Shown piece after piece: positions 18,902-31,486 of a stretch of 64,000 nt of DNA (the stretch's first letter is position 1; each line of letters opens with the position of its first letter). The position numbers and the translations under genes are program-made. The notes below the pieces were generated by a model. The model was not told the DNA's origin and searched no databases. It saw nothing but the letters and a program-made list of their open reading frames with translations. This stretch comes from Pilasporangium apinafurcum (taxonomy: Eukaryota > Oomycota > Peronosporomycetes > Pythiales > Pythiaceae): assembly GCA_001600495.1 (NCBI GenBank), contig BCKE01000035.1, positions 254,601-318,600 on the forward strand. The letters are read 5' to 3'.

Positions 18902-21900
18902 ATGCGCGCATCGAAGAACGTGAATGATAGGACGCCGAAGCGCAAGCGAATGCGTATGGAAACAGTCACACCGCGTCAGTCTATTGGTAAGAATGCATCT
19001 GGGAAAAGTGCAGTGAGCGCAACCCGCGGCGGTGAGGAAAGCAATATCGTATGGAAGGACTCGCCGGTCGAGAAGCAGATTAAGGTATCTGGTACTGGCA
19101 AGTACGTTGGCTTATTTTCTTTTGTATAATCTGTTGCTGCCAAGTACAGAAAAAAATGCGGATGTATCTAACCTGTTTGGAGTGTGATTTAGAATGGCAG
19201 TGCGGAAAGAAATGCAGGGTTTTGTTGGACGCCTGGAACGTGCGAGTTTGGAGTCACCGTCGACGGTACAACAGGAAGAAGACGAACCGACACCACAATT
19301 ATTGCAAGAGTTTGCGTTTTCCAGACGGACAACAGCTACAGTAGGCTCACATTCCCATAGCGCAAGCAACTCGCCAGATCCGCGTACGTATTTATTTTGT
19401 CTGGCCCTATGGTCTTTTCTATCGAAATGCGATTTTGTGGATTGATTTTTATTTGTTGGGTTGATGTTGTAGGCCGAAACGCGACGGGTGGGATCAATAA
19501 AGGTGTTATTGCTTCGAAAGATGATTCGTGTAAGTATGCTTGGCTTTAGGCTTGGAAGAGTTGGCTTTGTTGGGTTAATTTTTTTCACTGTCTTCTCCTA
19601 GCGATATCACGACAGATTTTATTTAGTCCTGATTCCAAACCACGCGGCACACCACCATGTCCAAATCATGGTCCAAGAAATATCCAGTATGTTGCTAGCG
19701 AGTCCCAAGATGAAATCCTGACGGTGATTGACAAGATCGACAAGAAATATGCTAGTGAACCTGCGATGGTGACACTAGCAGATATGAACTTATCGGCAAC
19801 ACCAACATCAGTGTCCGTTGTGCAACAAGTAAAGGAAACAACCACAACAACATCCTATACAACCCCAGAGAAGACAGCACAACCACCACAACAAAGCACT
19901 CAGATCACGGAGTCACCTGATTTCGGTAGTCCACTCACGGAAGAATCATGGGAGCTTTTGGACCAGTTGGAATACGAAGCGAGTCAGCGAGTGGCAGTCC
20001 AAGCATCACAGTCTCTTGCATCGACTCAGGTTTTACTTCCATCTCAACCATCTCAGTCTTCATCACACACACTTATAACTTCAGCATCATCTGTTCTTCC
20101 TGCTGTCCCCACAAGGTCTTCCGACGTACACCAACATGCCCAGATCGACCAAACGTCTCACGAAGATTATAAACGCTTTTTAGTTCTGGAAGTGGGGAAT
20201 GATCACGTGCATCGACGCCTCACATTACGTCTTTTAGATGATCAAGAGGAACAAGCTGAAGCGCTACTAATGGATGATTGGTATGATACAATTGTGGAAG
20301 CTGGAGATACTATCAATATTGTCTTCACAGAACGAGATACAGCAGGGTATTTTTCTCAAAGAGCTTCTACAGAATATGAGCAAAAGCGTTCCTTGTCGGA
20401 CTCTCATCAAATTCGGGTCGACAGTGACAAGAACGTTGTGATAGTGCATCCAGATATTCTGGTATGTGTCGAAAACCCTAACTGGAACGATGAGCATGTC
20501 GATACTGATGCTGTGTATGGTATAAATGTCTTTCCTGTAGGTATCACCAACAAGTGTAACGACTAGTTTTGGATGCCTTCGGCGAGCGATCTTACGGGAA
20601 ACTCTTAATGTCAATCGGCCAACCCATCCGAAAGCGTTTTTAGGTACCCTGAAGCACGACTTATTCGAACGCGCGTTATTGAAACGACAATTTACTACAG
20701 ATTTTCTGTTGACAGAAGTCAAAAGGATCGTCTCTTCCAAGTATGTGGTAATTCTACAAATGTGTTCATGGTTTGAAACTCACAATGAATGCTGGGTACA
20801 ATATGAAGCATTATAGGTCTCCTTGAATGCGGGTTGAACGAAGAAACAGCGCTGTTGGAGCTGAACAAGGTCACGGAAGATTACCAGAAATGGTTGGGTG
20901 ATGCGTTTCAAAGTGGTGGTGCGTTGCTAAACGAAGCGCCACCAGCATTGGGAGTACGAGTGAAAGTTCATCATGTGCTGGCAACGGAAGAAATGATGTG
21001 GTCAATCAAGTGGGGATTGAAAGGTGCAACCGATGCTTCTATTGAAGCCAAATTTACAGCACCAGGCGGTGAGGTCCCTACAGTAAACAATAACGACGTT
21101 GTGGTGCTGCCTTTGGAGCTGAAGACCGGGAGCAAAGCGTACTCAGGTCTTGAACATCAAGGGCAAGTGATTCTTTACACACTTTTGCTCAATGAGCGCT
21201 ACAGGCAACGCTGCCAAGATGGATTGCTCATGTATGTCCCAGGTATTGAAACAAACCGAGTCACTGCAATGGCAACGCACATTCGAGGTCTGATCATCAC
21301 CCGAAACAATTTTGCCAGTGCAATGGCTAAGGTAAAAGCGGTTGGCAGTTCGACGTCGTCACAGATATTACCTGCAATGATTCGCTCGCGCCGTGAATGT
21401 GAGCGGTGCTTTCAGATTGATGAGTGCGTGTTACACCACAATGCAGTGGAAAATGGTACAAAAGAATCCAGCGGTCTCGAAGAACTGTTTACAACCAAGA
21501 TAGGGCATCTAATTGAGACAGATCTTGCGTATTTTAAGCACTGGAATCGTTTGATTGATTTGGAGCAGCAGCATGCGGAAAGAAACCTTCGTGCATTGTG
21601 GCTCCAAGTGGGGTGGAAGCGAGAGCAGCTACAAGAGAGCAGCACTTGCATTGCAAATTTACGACTCGTTGGAGATGAGCCTGCTCATTCAGATTCTGAT
21701 GCGAAACGGTTATTGCGCTTTCAACGTGACCAAAGACACCAATCTCAATTACGTATGTTATCTTTCCAAGAGCTTCGCTTTAGAACAGACGAGCGAGTAA
21801 TTCTCTCGGCTGAATCATATGATGGTAAAAAACTGCTGGTTCATATAGCACGAGGGAAGATTTTTGCTCTTGAAAGCGGACTCATCAGTGTGGAGGTGTA

Positions 21901-23920
21901 TCAATCCATCCCATCAATCGTCACAAATGGCAAATCGTCCGTGGGAAAGGATTACACGTGGCGGTTGGACAAAGATTCGATTCTGAGTGGATTGAGTCGT
22001 GCGAAAGAAAATTTGGTAAAATTATTTATTGGCAAGTCACCGGAGGTGGTTACGGCTGGGACATCTGCAGTGAATCGCCCTGAGCTTTCGTCAACGTATG
22101 GATATGGAACACAGTCACCAAATGCTGGCGATACTCGCCGCCGTTATTTAATTGTTCATCTCGTCCAGCCTCGCTTTAGATCCTGCAGAGTTTCCGAGCT
22201 AGTGATGCAACGTTGCAATAGCCAGGAACATTATTTGGGTCGGCACGCAAGCACATATGCGGAATTACTCTTGGACGAATTTTCTCATCTCAATATTGAC
22301 CAACAGCGAGCTGTTCAGAAAATTCTCAATTCACTGGACTACGCTCTCCTACTTGGTATGCCAGGCACTGGAAAGACGTCAACCATTGCTTTCGCTGTTC
22401 GGATCCTGCTGTTTCTAGGATATTCAGTACTGGTGACGAGTTACACACATTCGGCGGTCGACAATTTGCTCTTGAAGCTACTGGAGTATAAGCTCCCCAT
22501 GGTACGAATAGGAAATCCTGCTCAGGTCCATCCACGTATAACGGATTTTACATTGGAACATCAGGCTAAACAGGATGGAATCGCTACCGTGGCTGATATG
22601 GAAGCGAAAATGGTGCGTGCTCAGCTGGTGGGCTGCACATGCCTAAGTGTGAATAGTCATGTACTATTCGCGAAGCGCAGATTTGACTTTTGCATTGTTG
22701 ATGAAGCAACTCAGATTACTCAGCCAGTGGTGCTGGGAGCGCTACGTTGTGCTGATACGTTTGTTCTCGTTGGTGATCATTACCAGCTACCACCACTCGT
22801 CACGAACCCCCAGGCACGAAAGGAAGGTATGGATATGAGCTTGTTTCGTCGATTATCGGAAGCGCATCCAGCGGCAACCCAGCAATTATCTTTTCAATAC
22901 CGGATGAACGGTGATATTATGTTGCTTGCTAATCAACTAGTTTATGGAAACAAGCTGAAATGTGGCTCTCATCGAGTAGCATCGAATCATTTAAGATTGC
23001 AGCTGAAGCCAACAAACCTCATACAACCTCTCGCGTGGCCACTACAGATCCTGACTAATGATCAAGGCGTGATATTCTTGGATACTGACCGGATGCCAGA
23101 AGCATTCGAATATGATCCTGTGAAAACTAGTGAAGGAAGCTCACGCGAGCGTAGGCGTATGGAAAATGTGGTTGAAGCGCAACTTGTCGTCGGATTGGTA
23201 GAACTACTGATCCTTGGCGGAGTCTCTGCAGAGGAAATTGCAGTGATATCGCCGTTTCGATCACAAGTGGTCCTGATTTCACGCCAGCTAAATACTAATG
23301 CGAGAAGATATGGCTCAAGAGCGCTGGGAAATGTGGAGGTGAGCACAATTGACAAATACCAAGGAAAAGATAAAGAAGTTGTGTTGGTTTCGTTCGTGCG
23401 CTGCAATGAAGACAACCATGTTGGAGAACTTTTGACAGATTGGCGTCGTATTAACGTTGCACTAACTCGAGCGAAGCAGAAGCTACTTTTGGTCGGTTCA
23501 GAATCCACACTTAGTGGAGGTAGTGCGCTATTTAATGTGCTTTCCCAAGTCATCCATGAACGTCATTGGATATATCGTTTGCCATCGAATGCGCTTAAAG
23601 AACTTGATGATATTGTGAAGGAAGTGCATGGACAGCATGCCCTCATTCAAACCTCCGAGCCTGAACCAGAAGGAGAATACGAAGGTGCGACGCAAGCTAT
23701 ACATGACTCCGTTGAAGTATCCTTTTTTCGTCTTCATAATGGGAATGCTGGCGATATTGAAGGACTCGTTCCGGACATACATCGCGTAAATCACCATCCA
23801 AAGAAATCCTCCGCTAGCGCTACTTCGAATTCTACGGCAGTTGGAACACGCCATCGTTCGTATACGAACTCTCACCAGCAACCAAAGCCGATCACGCGAG
23901 ACATTTTCGGGGAAATTTGA
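18902..23920 (+). CDS. DNA2: DNA2-type nuclease-helicase
   Basis: Six exons (18902-19101, 19193-19383, 19473-19529, 19602-20461, 20541-20740, 20809-23920) total 1,539 codons plus stop and keep one frame. The N-terminal about 480 residues are low-complexity. The exon 4-5 join restores HPDILVSPTSVTTSFGCLRR, the start of the RecB-like nuclease domain. Nuclease motifs follow: GTLKHDLFE, GLKGATDASIE, PLELKTGSKA and GQVILYTLLL, with CERCFQIDEC as Fe-S ligands. The superfamily 1 helicase shows GMPGTGKTST, VDEATQ, GDHYQLPPLV, FQYRMN, TIDKYQGKDKEVVLVSF and NVALTRAKQKLL. DNA2 trims Okazaki flaps and resects double-strand breaks. The last intron uses a ..TATGAAG acceptor, the least certain junction; the total length supports it. 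Full-length for the family. Confidence 0.92.
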
Positions 23921-25471
23921 TTGTTGAGTTGTGGTTGACGGATATGGGTACGCTATTATTCCCTTTAGTATCGTTACTGGGCCTGCTGCTTTATATACGT
24001 GTGTGTGCATCGGCGGATTTTGGTGGACAATAATGGAGAAACATAATCATGATGAAACTGATCAAGTTTTTTTCTCAGCGTACGTTATTGCCCATGTGAC
24101 AGCATATATATATCAGCTTAGCATCAATTGTCATGAAATGAAGCGAGGTATCTAGGAGTGCACACTAACTTTTATTAGGTTTGGGACGAATACCAACAAC
24201 AAATCATGGGAACTCTTATATTGGTGTTATATTGGACAGAGTCACAACTCATTGTACATCTGTGTGATGCAGTCTTTGGATTGAGCAATCCGTAATGTGA
24301 AGAGTCGAGTACATTTATTTCGTGTTTACGCTTTGATCGAAGGCTTGACAACCAGTCATGTCTAGTGATCAGCAGATCAGCATATCAGTGCAGTTGTGAG
24401 TCATTAGGTCGCGTTGCAGCTGTTGAAGCGTTACCTCCTATGTCTTACGTGCACATAATTGGAAAGAAAGCAATGAGATAGGATTCCAGATGTGAGTAGG
24501 TATCTTCAACTGTGACCTACACTTTTGATTCTAAATTATACTATGTATGACATGTACTATAATGAGACGTGAAGACAAATGCAAATGACATGGTGAAGCA
24601 TGTCCTCAGTCGTTTCTAGGTCACACTAAATCACTCATTTCTAAAATGACCTCCGAAGATTCATGTATTATGTTGTTACGTCACGAAAAGCTGAGACAGC
24701 TCCAAAGACGTGACACCACTGGGAGACGAACGAAACGGTTCTGAAAGAGTTTTTTTTTCTAAGGCATCGATGTCAGTGTCGATCATTCCCCCACCATGTG
24801 TGACACTTGGAGAATTGCCAACAAATTGGAGTTGCACTAAAAACTTGCTTTTGTGATTGTATTTATGCTGCAGATTGTTTTGGCTTTTTCACTATAACCA
24901 GAAGCGCTTTAGGTGTACGTTAACCGACCATCTGGTTGCCCTAAGGGTAGGGCAATCTGATAGGTTAGATACACCAACTCAATCTAGTGAATAGAGAAAA
25001 GAGTATGGAGAAAATCTTTATGCGGGAGAGAGTGCGACGTTTAAAAGAACATGGCGGAAGAGAGTGAAAACAATGGGAAAAAAAAAAGGTAAGGGAGGAC
25101 CTACCAACCATTCACCAACTTACGTGTCTCTGGTCGGTGGCAGAGCCGCAACTAAAAAGCGATAAAGAAGTGGGAAACTTACCATTACTATCCAGGTTAC
25201 TGCAGCTGCGTGTGTTGTGTTAGGGAACACTGTGGACAGGTTAGCTAAAAATTGGTGTTTTTTTTTGTTATTAGTGTCTGTGGTGTTGTAGGGTTTTGCA
25301 TTTTTTCATTACATTTCCAGTTGGTGGGTGGCATTTCTCACTATTTTTCTTTTTATACTGCGGGTGCTCGTTAGCTAAACTTTCTGACGACCAGTATTCC
25401 ATATATTCTTTATCAGCATTTACAGATTAGACGTAGCAAAGCAAGAGGAAGGGAAAGAAAAAAAGGAGCAC
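23921..25471. other. 1.55-kb region with possible minus-strand exons
   Basis: No gene is secure here. On the minus strand, 24685-24867 (61 codons, after CTGCAG), 24449-24516 and 24175-24361 (ending at a TAA) can be joined in one frame with GT..AG introns, giving a Ser/Thr-rich C-terminal part of an unknown protein. Further exon-like pieces with GTAAGT donors occur up to about 25380. A hairpin, TTGCCCTA-AGGG-TAGGGCAA, lies at 24936-24955. Open stretches of this length can occur by chance. Confidence 0.35.
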
Positions 25472-26449
25472 ATGCGTACAGAATCATCTCATCGCTTCAG
25501 CGAGTCGGCGGTGCCGGAGAAGCTCGATCCAGAATTTGCACTCCCGTCGAAAACAACGATCTATGGCACGCGCAACAGTTTGGTGTCATTTGAACCATCG
25601 ACGAAAGAAAATGACGGTGGCAGTGGGTTTGTAGATTACAGTGGCCGCGATAGCTGCACAAGCGATGCGAGTGGATTTGAACCGATGCAGTTTTGGACGC
25701 TTGAGGAAGACGCTGAAGCATCACTGACCCCATCGAATGCAATCGCAGCAGCCGTGGAGAATGACCCGTACCACGGGATTAGCATTGAGGTCAACAACCA
25801 TTCCATCAACAACCAAGGTGTCGTGATGTATCACGTCGATATCAAGGGCCCATCGGGGTTGCTCTCGACGTATACGATTCGACGGCGCTACCGTGCGTTT
25901 AAGAATTTGTATACAGAGCTGGCGAACCTCATGGGTGAGTATTCAGCCGCATGTGAACAAGCCGCAGCTGCTACGGCTGCCAATAATAACCGAGGTGATA
26001 GCAACAACGACAATGCAGACGTATCGTCAGGTGCGAATATTCCGTTGAGTCCACACAGTCAAACAGTCGAAAAAATTAGCAAGCCCCCTATATCTGCATC
26101 ATTGCGTACGTTTACACTGCCTGCGCTTCCCAGTGCAGGTGTGTGGTCCTATTTAAAGCGACATGATGTCCGCCTGGTCGAGCAGCGTAAAAAACGTTTC
26201 CAGGAGATTCTACGCCTCGCCATTCGCCATCCAGCCACTAAACACAGCCCCGTGCTCGATACTTTTTTGAGTGTGGCGCCCAGTCAGATCTCGCAGCGTG
26301 GTGGCTCGTCATACGTATCACTTCAAGATTATAGTGTACCGGTTTTCGACCGACAGCGAGAATCGATTGAACGCAGACAGTGGAAATTACGAGTTTTGGA
26401 AGGACGACGGCAGCGGACCGGCTCCGAAGCCTCCAGCAGTCAAAGCTAG
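25472..26449 (+). CDS. PX-domain protein 1
   Basis: A single exon of 325 residues. A Ser-rich N-terminus (about 100 residues) precedes a phox-homology domain from about residue 105: VVMYHVDIKGPSG, TYTIRRRYRAFKNLYTEL, then an insert rich in Ala/Asn/Asp (about residues 160-205), then the PxxP-like LPALPSAGVWSYLKRHD, FQEILRLAIRHP and LDTFLSVAP. The RRRYRAF segment is the phosphoinositide-binding strand of PX domains, so membrane recruitment to endosomes is expected. The tail SSYVSLQDYSVPVFD is shared with the second PX protein at 38798, which marks them as paralogues. Confidence 0.85.
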   Translation: MRTESSHRFSESAVPEKLDPEFALPSKTTIYGTRNSLVSFEPSTKENDGGSGFVDYSGRDSCTSDASGFEPMQFWTLEEDAEASLTPSNAIAAAVENDPYHGISIEVNNHSINNQGVVMYHVDIKGPSGLLSTYTIRRRYRAFKNLYTELANLMGEYSAACEQAAAATAANNNRGDSNNDNADVSSGANIPLSPHSQTVEKISKPPISASLRTFTLPALPSAGVWSYLKRHDVRLVEQRKKRFQEILRLAIRHPATKHSPVLDTFLSVAPSQISQRGGSSYVSLQDYSVPVFDRQRESIERRQWKLRVLEGRRQRTGSEASSSQS

Positions 26450-26631
26450 ATATGGCTTACCGTTCATTTGAATCAAGATCTTATTATTCCCCAGAAAAAT
26501 TAAAACGGGGCGCAAACAGGATGCAGTGTCATGTATTGATGCGGCATGTGGAATGTTCCGCTTTGATTAGTTGTTTTGTACATTTACTCCCATCATAATA
26601 TCTTCCCCATTCACACACACACACAAAGACT

Positions 26632-26982
26632 TCACTGATAAACATAATATAACGTAGGCGAGCATCGCCAACAATTCTTGTGAACGAAGACCTTTCTTGT
26701 TGGCGTAGGCAGGTAGAGAGTGCCCATAAGTGGCTGCATTTCTCCACCTAAAATTCGAATCTCTCCCGCACCTAAATCCATGTCACTAGTGTGCGTCCAC
26801 AAGTCACTGAAGCGGACATCGTTAGCTTGTGTCATCTAGAAAAAAAAGTTCAGCCATCCTTCGAATAAGTACCCGAGTTAATCTGTTATGGGTTGCAAAA
26901 CTGGCTAATACGCTACCTCTAATAAGTATCCACGCTTGCGGTGATCGCAGTTATTTTCAGAAAACGATGTTATACTGATCAT
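26632..26982 (-). CDS. Possible small two-exon gene, product unknown
   Basis: Exon 1, 26982-26917 (ATG, 22 codons), and exon 2, 26835-26632 (67 codons plus stop), flank an 81-nt intron with a GTAGCG donor and a TTTTTTTTCTAG acceptor. Both exons are in phase 0. The 89-residue product has no membrane segment; it contains RKRGYLLE and GEMQPLMGTLYLPTPTRK. No family is recognised. It lies tail-to-tail with PX protein 1 in a gap that would otherwise be empty. A chance open frame is possible. Confidence 0.35.
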
Positions 26983-27279
26983 AGAGGGGTGAAATCACAA
27001 AACGTAAAGTATTGCAGCTTTTCAGGTGGCAGGATTGACATCGTTTACTGAAAATATTTCCATGTCGTCTATCGCAATTTATAGGTCATTTTTGTATACC
27101 CACTCCCAGAAAAAAAAACGACGACCATCACTCCTCTCTGTGCAGCCACTCTATACAGTACATCCAGCTCACACTCGCAAACAAGAAAAAGAGCGTGCGC
27201 GCACACGGTATTCGCCGAGACACCCAACCGAGTGCGAAAGGGACCCGCGGACGAAGAGGAAGAAGAAGAGTGTCAGAGA

Positions 27280-30200
27280 ATGGAGGGGATTCGCGTGTAC
27301 GTGCCGGATGAAAAATTGGTGTGGGTGCCGGCGACGGTGCTGTCGGTAGACGCCGACGGGAAGCGGTTCCATGTACGGGTGAGTCCGCTTTCCTCCCCCT
27401 CGGAAAGTGACGATGAACGGCCAGCGTATGGAACAATAAACGACGAAGAAATCGAGCGGATAATCGATTTGCGCGATGAAGGCATGCCCGAATCGCTTCC
27501 GCTACAAAACAGCGCAGCAGATTTAGCCGTGAGCGTCAAGAAACGCGCTTTACAACCGAATGAGATTGTGACGGGCGCTGAAGATATGTGCGATCTGAGC
27601 CATTTGCATGAACCAGCGATTGTGTATAACGTCCGTGAGCGTTTTTTTGCAAATGCTCCATATACATATACGGGAAAGATTGTTGTGGCTGTGAATCCGT
27701 ATAAATGGATCAAGGGATTGTACTCGGAGCCACTAAGAGATATGTATGCTGAGCGCTCCTGGGAGGAATTACCGCCACATGTGTACGCCACAAGTGCCGA
27801 AGCATTCCATCACATGAAGAACCACCGCATTCCGCAGAGTATTCTCGTGAGTGGAGAATCCGGTGCGGGAAAAACGGAGACCGTGAAGATTATGATGGAA
27901 CATCTTGCCAGTATCTCGATGAAATATGCTCAGGAATTGCAATCGAAAAAAATTCGCAATACTGACGATACACTCAGTATTGTCGAGAAAGTGCTCAAGA
28001 GTAACCCGTTGTTGGAAGCTTTTGGGAATGCCAAAACCATCCGTAACGATAATTCGAGTCGATTTGGGAAATTTACGCAATTACAGTTCAACAGCGATTA
28101 TTGCATGATCGGTGCCGAATGTCGCCACTATCTACTGGAAAAATCACGCGTGATTCACCAAGCTGCGGGTGAACGCAATTATCATATATTTTACCAATTG
28201 ATAAGTGCAAAGGAGGAACGGTTTGGCTTTACACCGTCGTCATGTGCAGAAGAGTATCGATATCTTCAGGATGAACCGCTTTTACTGGATGGTCAGAATG
28301 ATTCCGATCGATATCAAGTTACACGAGATGCATTGACTACTATTGGATTCAGTGAGCTTGATCAGGAGGAGCTTTTCAGTGCTCTATGTGGTATTTTACG
28401 GCTCGGTCAATTGGATTTTGTGCCCCTCGAGTCGAACAAGAATGATGCAAGTCAGCCCGTGGCATCGCTCCCATTACCTGAAAATGGTAAGGACCGAGAA
28501 CACATTACTCAACAGAAGCAGGAAATTGAGCTGGCTGCCAAATTATTGGGTGTGGACGTTGCAGCACTGAGTCAGCAACTCTGCAGCAGAACGGTGAAGG
28601 CGCGGCAAGAAGTATACTGCGTCCCATTGTCGAACCTTCATGCAAGCAATAACCGTGATGCTCTGGCAAAAGAATTGTACGCGCGCGTATTTGCCTACCT
28701 TGTGCGTCGGGTGAATTACAGTATCTCTGGCTCTCCGACTGGACCCTCGACGACACCATCGTACATGCACATTGATCTACTCGATATTTTTGGTTTTGAG
28801 TCGTTCAAGCGCAATAGTTTTGAGCAGTTCTGTATCAATTTTGCTAATGAGAAACTTCAGCAGAAATTCACAATGGATGTCTTCAAAACTGTCCAGGAAG
28901 AATATCAACGAGAAGATGTGGCGTGGCAATTTATCAAGTACCGCGACAATCAAGACATACTCGATCTGCTGGAGAACTCTATGGGGGTGATGGCACTTTT
29001 AAATGAAGAGTGCGTGCGACCAATGGGAAGCGATGTGTCCTTCTGTGCAAAGATTGCCTCAGTCCATGACTCTCATCCTAGGTTTGAGAAAGCGCGTTTG
29101 AGCCCAACCCATTTCTTGCTCCACCATTACGCTGGACCAGTGACTTATGATGCCGAGGGTTTTGTGGAAAAAAACAAAGACTCGCTTCAAGGTGATTTGC
29201 TGGAACTGTTGGGGACGAGCTCAAATGGTTTGATAGCGGGTGTGTTCGGCTCACGGGCGAATACTGCATACATGACAGATGCGGATTTGGCTGCACAAGC
29301 AGCTGCCATGATGGGAGATACGAGACGAAGCATTTCTGGACGAAAAACGACAAGTTTCATGCAAGAAACGGTGAGTTACAAGTTCAAGGCGCAGCTAGCA
29401 TTGTTAATGAGCGACATTTCGAGTACCGAAGTTCATTATGTGCGTTGCATCAAACCCAACTCGAGAAAAAGTCCAAATGCGTACGAGATCGATTCAGTGG
29501 TAAACCAGTTGCGGTGCGCTGGTGTCGTGGAGGCGATCCGTATCACGCGTGCCGCCTTCCCGAACAAAATGACACACGAAAAATTCCTGCGGCGTTTTGT
29601 GATGATGAAGAGTAACAGCGAGACGACAATTTTTTCTACTACCGTCACGGAAGCTTGCGAGCAATTGGCGCAAGAACTGCTCGTTAAGGGCTTATTCAAA
29701 CACGATGACGGCGATTCTACGAAACCTAAGTTCATCGTGGGTCGAACGATGATTTACTTTGGAAAGGATGTTTTGGAATTTTTGGAGCAGAAGCGTACAA
29801 TTTTTGTGCATGACCGTGCCATAATGATACAGAATGCAGCTCGACGATGGATGGCGAAGAAGCGATTTCAAAAGCTGAAGTTGATGATTTCAAAACTTCA
29901 AGCATTTCAACGACGTAGAATGCTTAGGAACCAGTACTTGACGACACGTCAACGGTGCATTATTATTCAGAGCCTTTGGCGCGGCGTGCGCTCTCGACAA
30001 TGGTCTTATTTGTTAATGAAAAACAAGATGGCTACTCGAATTCAGACTGCATTCCGCAGACATCAGGCGCAGAAGCGCTTCCATCGTTTTCGTGACGCCG
30101 TGGTCAAAGTACAGTCACAGCTGAAGATGAAGAAACAGGTCGGCAAATACCAATTTTTGTTATCAGAACGAAAAGAGCAAGCTATTATGGAAACAGAAGT

Positions 30201-31325
30201 GGATCGTCTGAAGCATCGATTGGAGGATGAGAAACGTGCGCGGATCGAGATCGAAGCACAAAATACGTCACTTCAACAGGAACTCGAACAAGTGAGGCAT
30301 TCAAGTGTGCATGCCAACGGTCATCCAGATAAAGATGTGCTTTCTACGTATGGAGCTAATGCACAGCAGTCTCGAAACACCAGACCGGAAAGAGATTCGT
30401 TCAACAGTCATGACGATGCCAAGTTACTCGATGATTCCGAGAGAATGATTGATTACTTACGCAAGGAGGTGACAAAAGGTCGCGATTTGGTTCAAGCTCT
30501 CACGCAGGAAAACGAAAACCTGAAGGCTGAAAACAAGAAGATAAAGGATGCATACACTGCCGCAGGTGCTTCATTTGCTGCGTTAAATCAGCATAACAAG
30601 CAGCAGTCGAAGGCAAACCTTCGCTTAATGAGTACACATGCCGCTCTGATCAAATCTCAAGAAGAGAAGATGAAGAAGTACCAAAAACAAGTGGCCGACC
30701 TTAAGGAAGATTTGAAAATGCAGCGTAATGTGTACTCGGCAGAATTGATGGCTCGTGTGCAACAACAAGATCTCCTTCTGGACATTATTCGTTTGGCAGA
30801 GTCCCATGGTGTCTCAGAAGATTTGTTAGAGCGGATGCGTACCATGGCAGTTGATTCCAACCCATCCTACAGCGGGAACGCTTTACCACCGGCGTTGAGT
30901 CGATCCATGTAAGTATACAAACTTGACTATTCTTGTGGGCTTCTCTCACATCTTGCATATAATGTTTCAACAGGAGCAATGAGAATCGAAACAATCGATC
31001 AGACACAATCTCTTCTATCGGTCCTGTGCCAGTATCAGTAGGTAATCCATCTGGTGTTCCGCCTAGAATTGAAAGACGTCCTACGGTTGACTCAGTGATG
31101 AACAACCCTCGCCCACGAGGCGCGTCACAGTCTCAAGCGGTTAGCGACAATCGAGACATCGAGTCTTCAGCGCCGACGGACGAGCGAGCGAGTTGGGTAC
31201 CAGGTGGTAATCGCTCGAGTATGTACTATGATGATGAATCACGTCATCGAAAATCGCGTATTGGTGGCATGTTTAAGAAAATGTTCAAGAAAGATGAGGA
31301 AGAACAGATCAAAAGAAAGAATTAA
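27280..31325 (+). CDS. Unconventional myosin heavy chain
   Basis: Two exons, 27280-30908 and 30974-31325, encode 1,326 residues. The ATG at 27280 follows a polypurine leader; the frame is open 16 codons further without an ATG. Residues 1-40 form an SH3-like start (YVPDEKLVWVPATVLSVDAD). The motor runs from about 95 to 840, with GESGAGKT near 192, switch I NDNSSRFGKF, switch II DLLDIFGFESF near 498 and VHYVRCIKPN. About five IQ motifs follow from residue 844, then interrupted coiled coil (about 960-1180). The tail ends with a highly basic stretch, IGGMFKKMFKKDEEEQIKRK, which could bind membrane. No MyTH4, FERM or PX domain was found. The class is not certain; it looks like one of the stramenopile-specific types. 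Confidence 0.9.
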
Positions 31326-31486
31326 CCGCCCTGTAGATAATGCGCATTGGAGATATATGTCTGCAATGGTCAACTGTACTGCTCGTTTCTATGACGGCTG
31401 TCGCTGAGATTGTGTCAGTGAGTGCTTCATTTGTCTTGTATGTTACGTTGACTGACTATTTGTTAATGTGTTGGCATGCTCCATCT

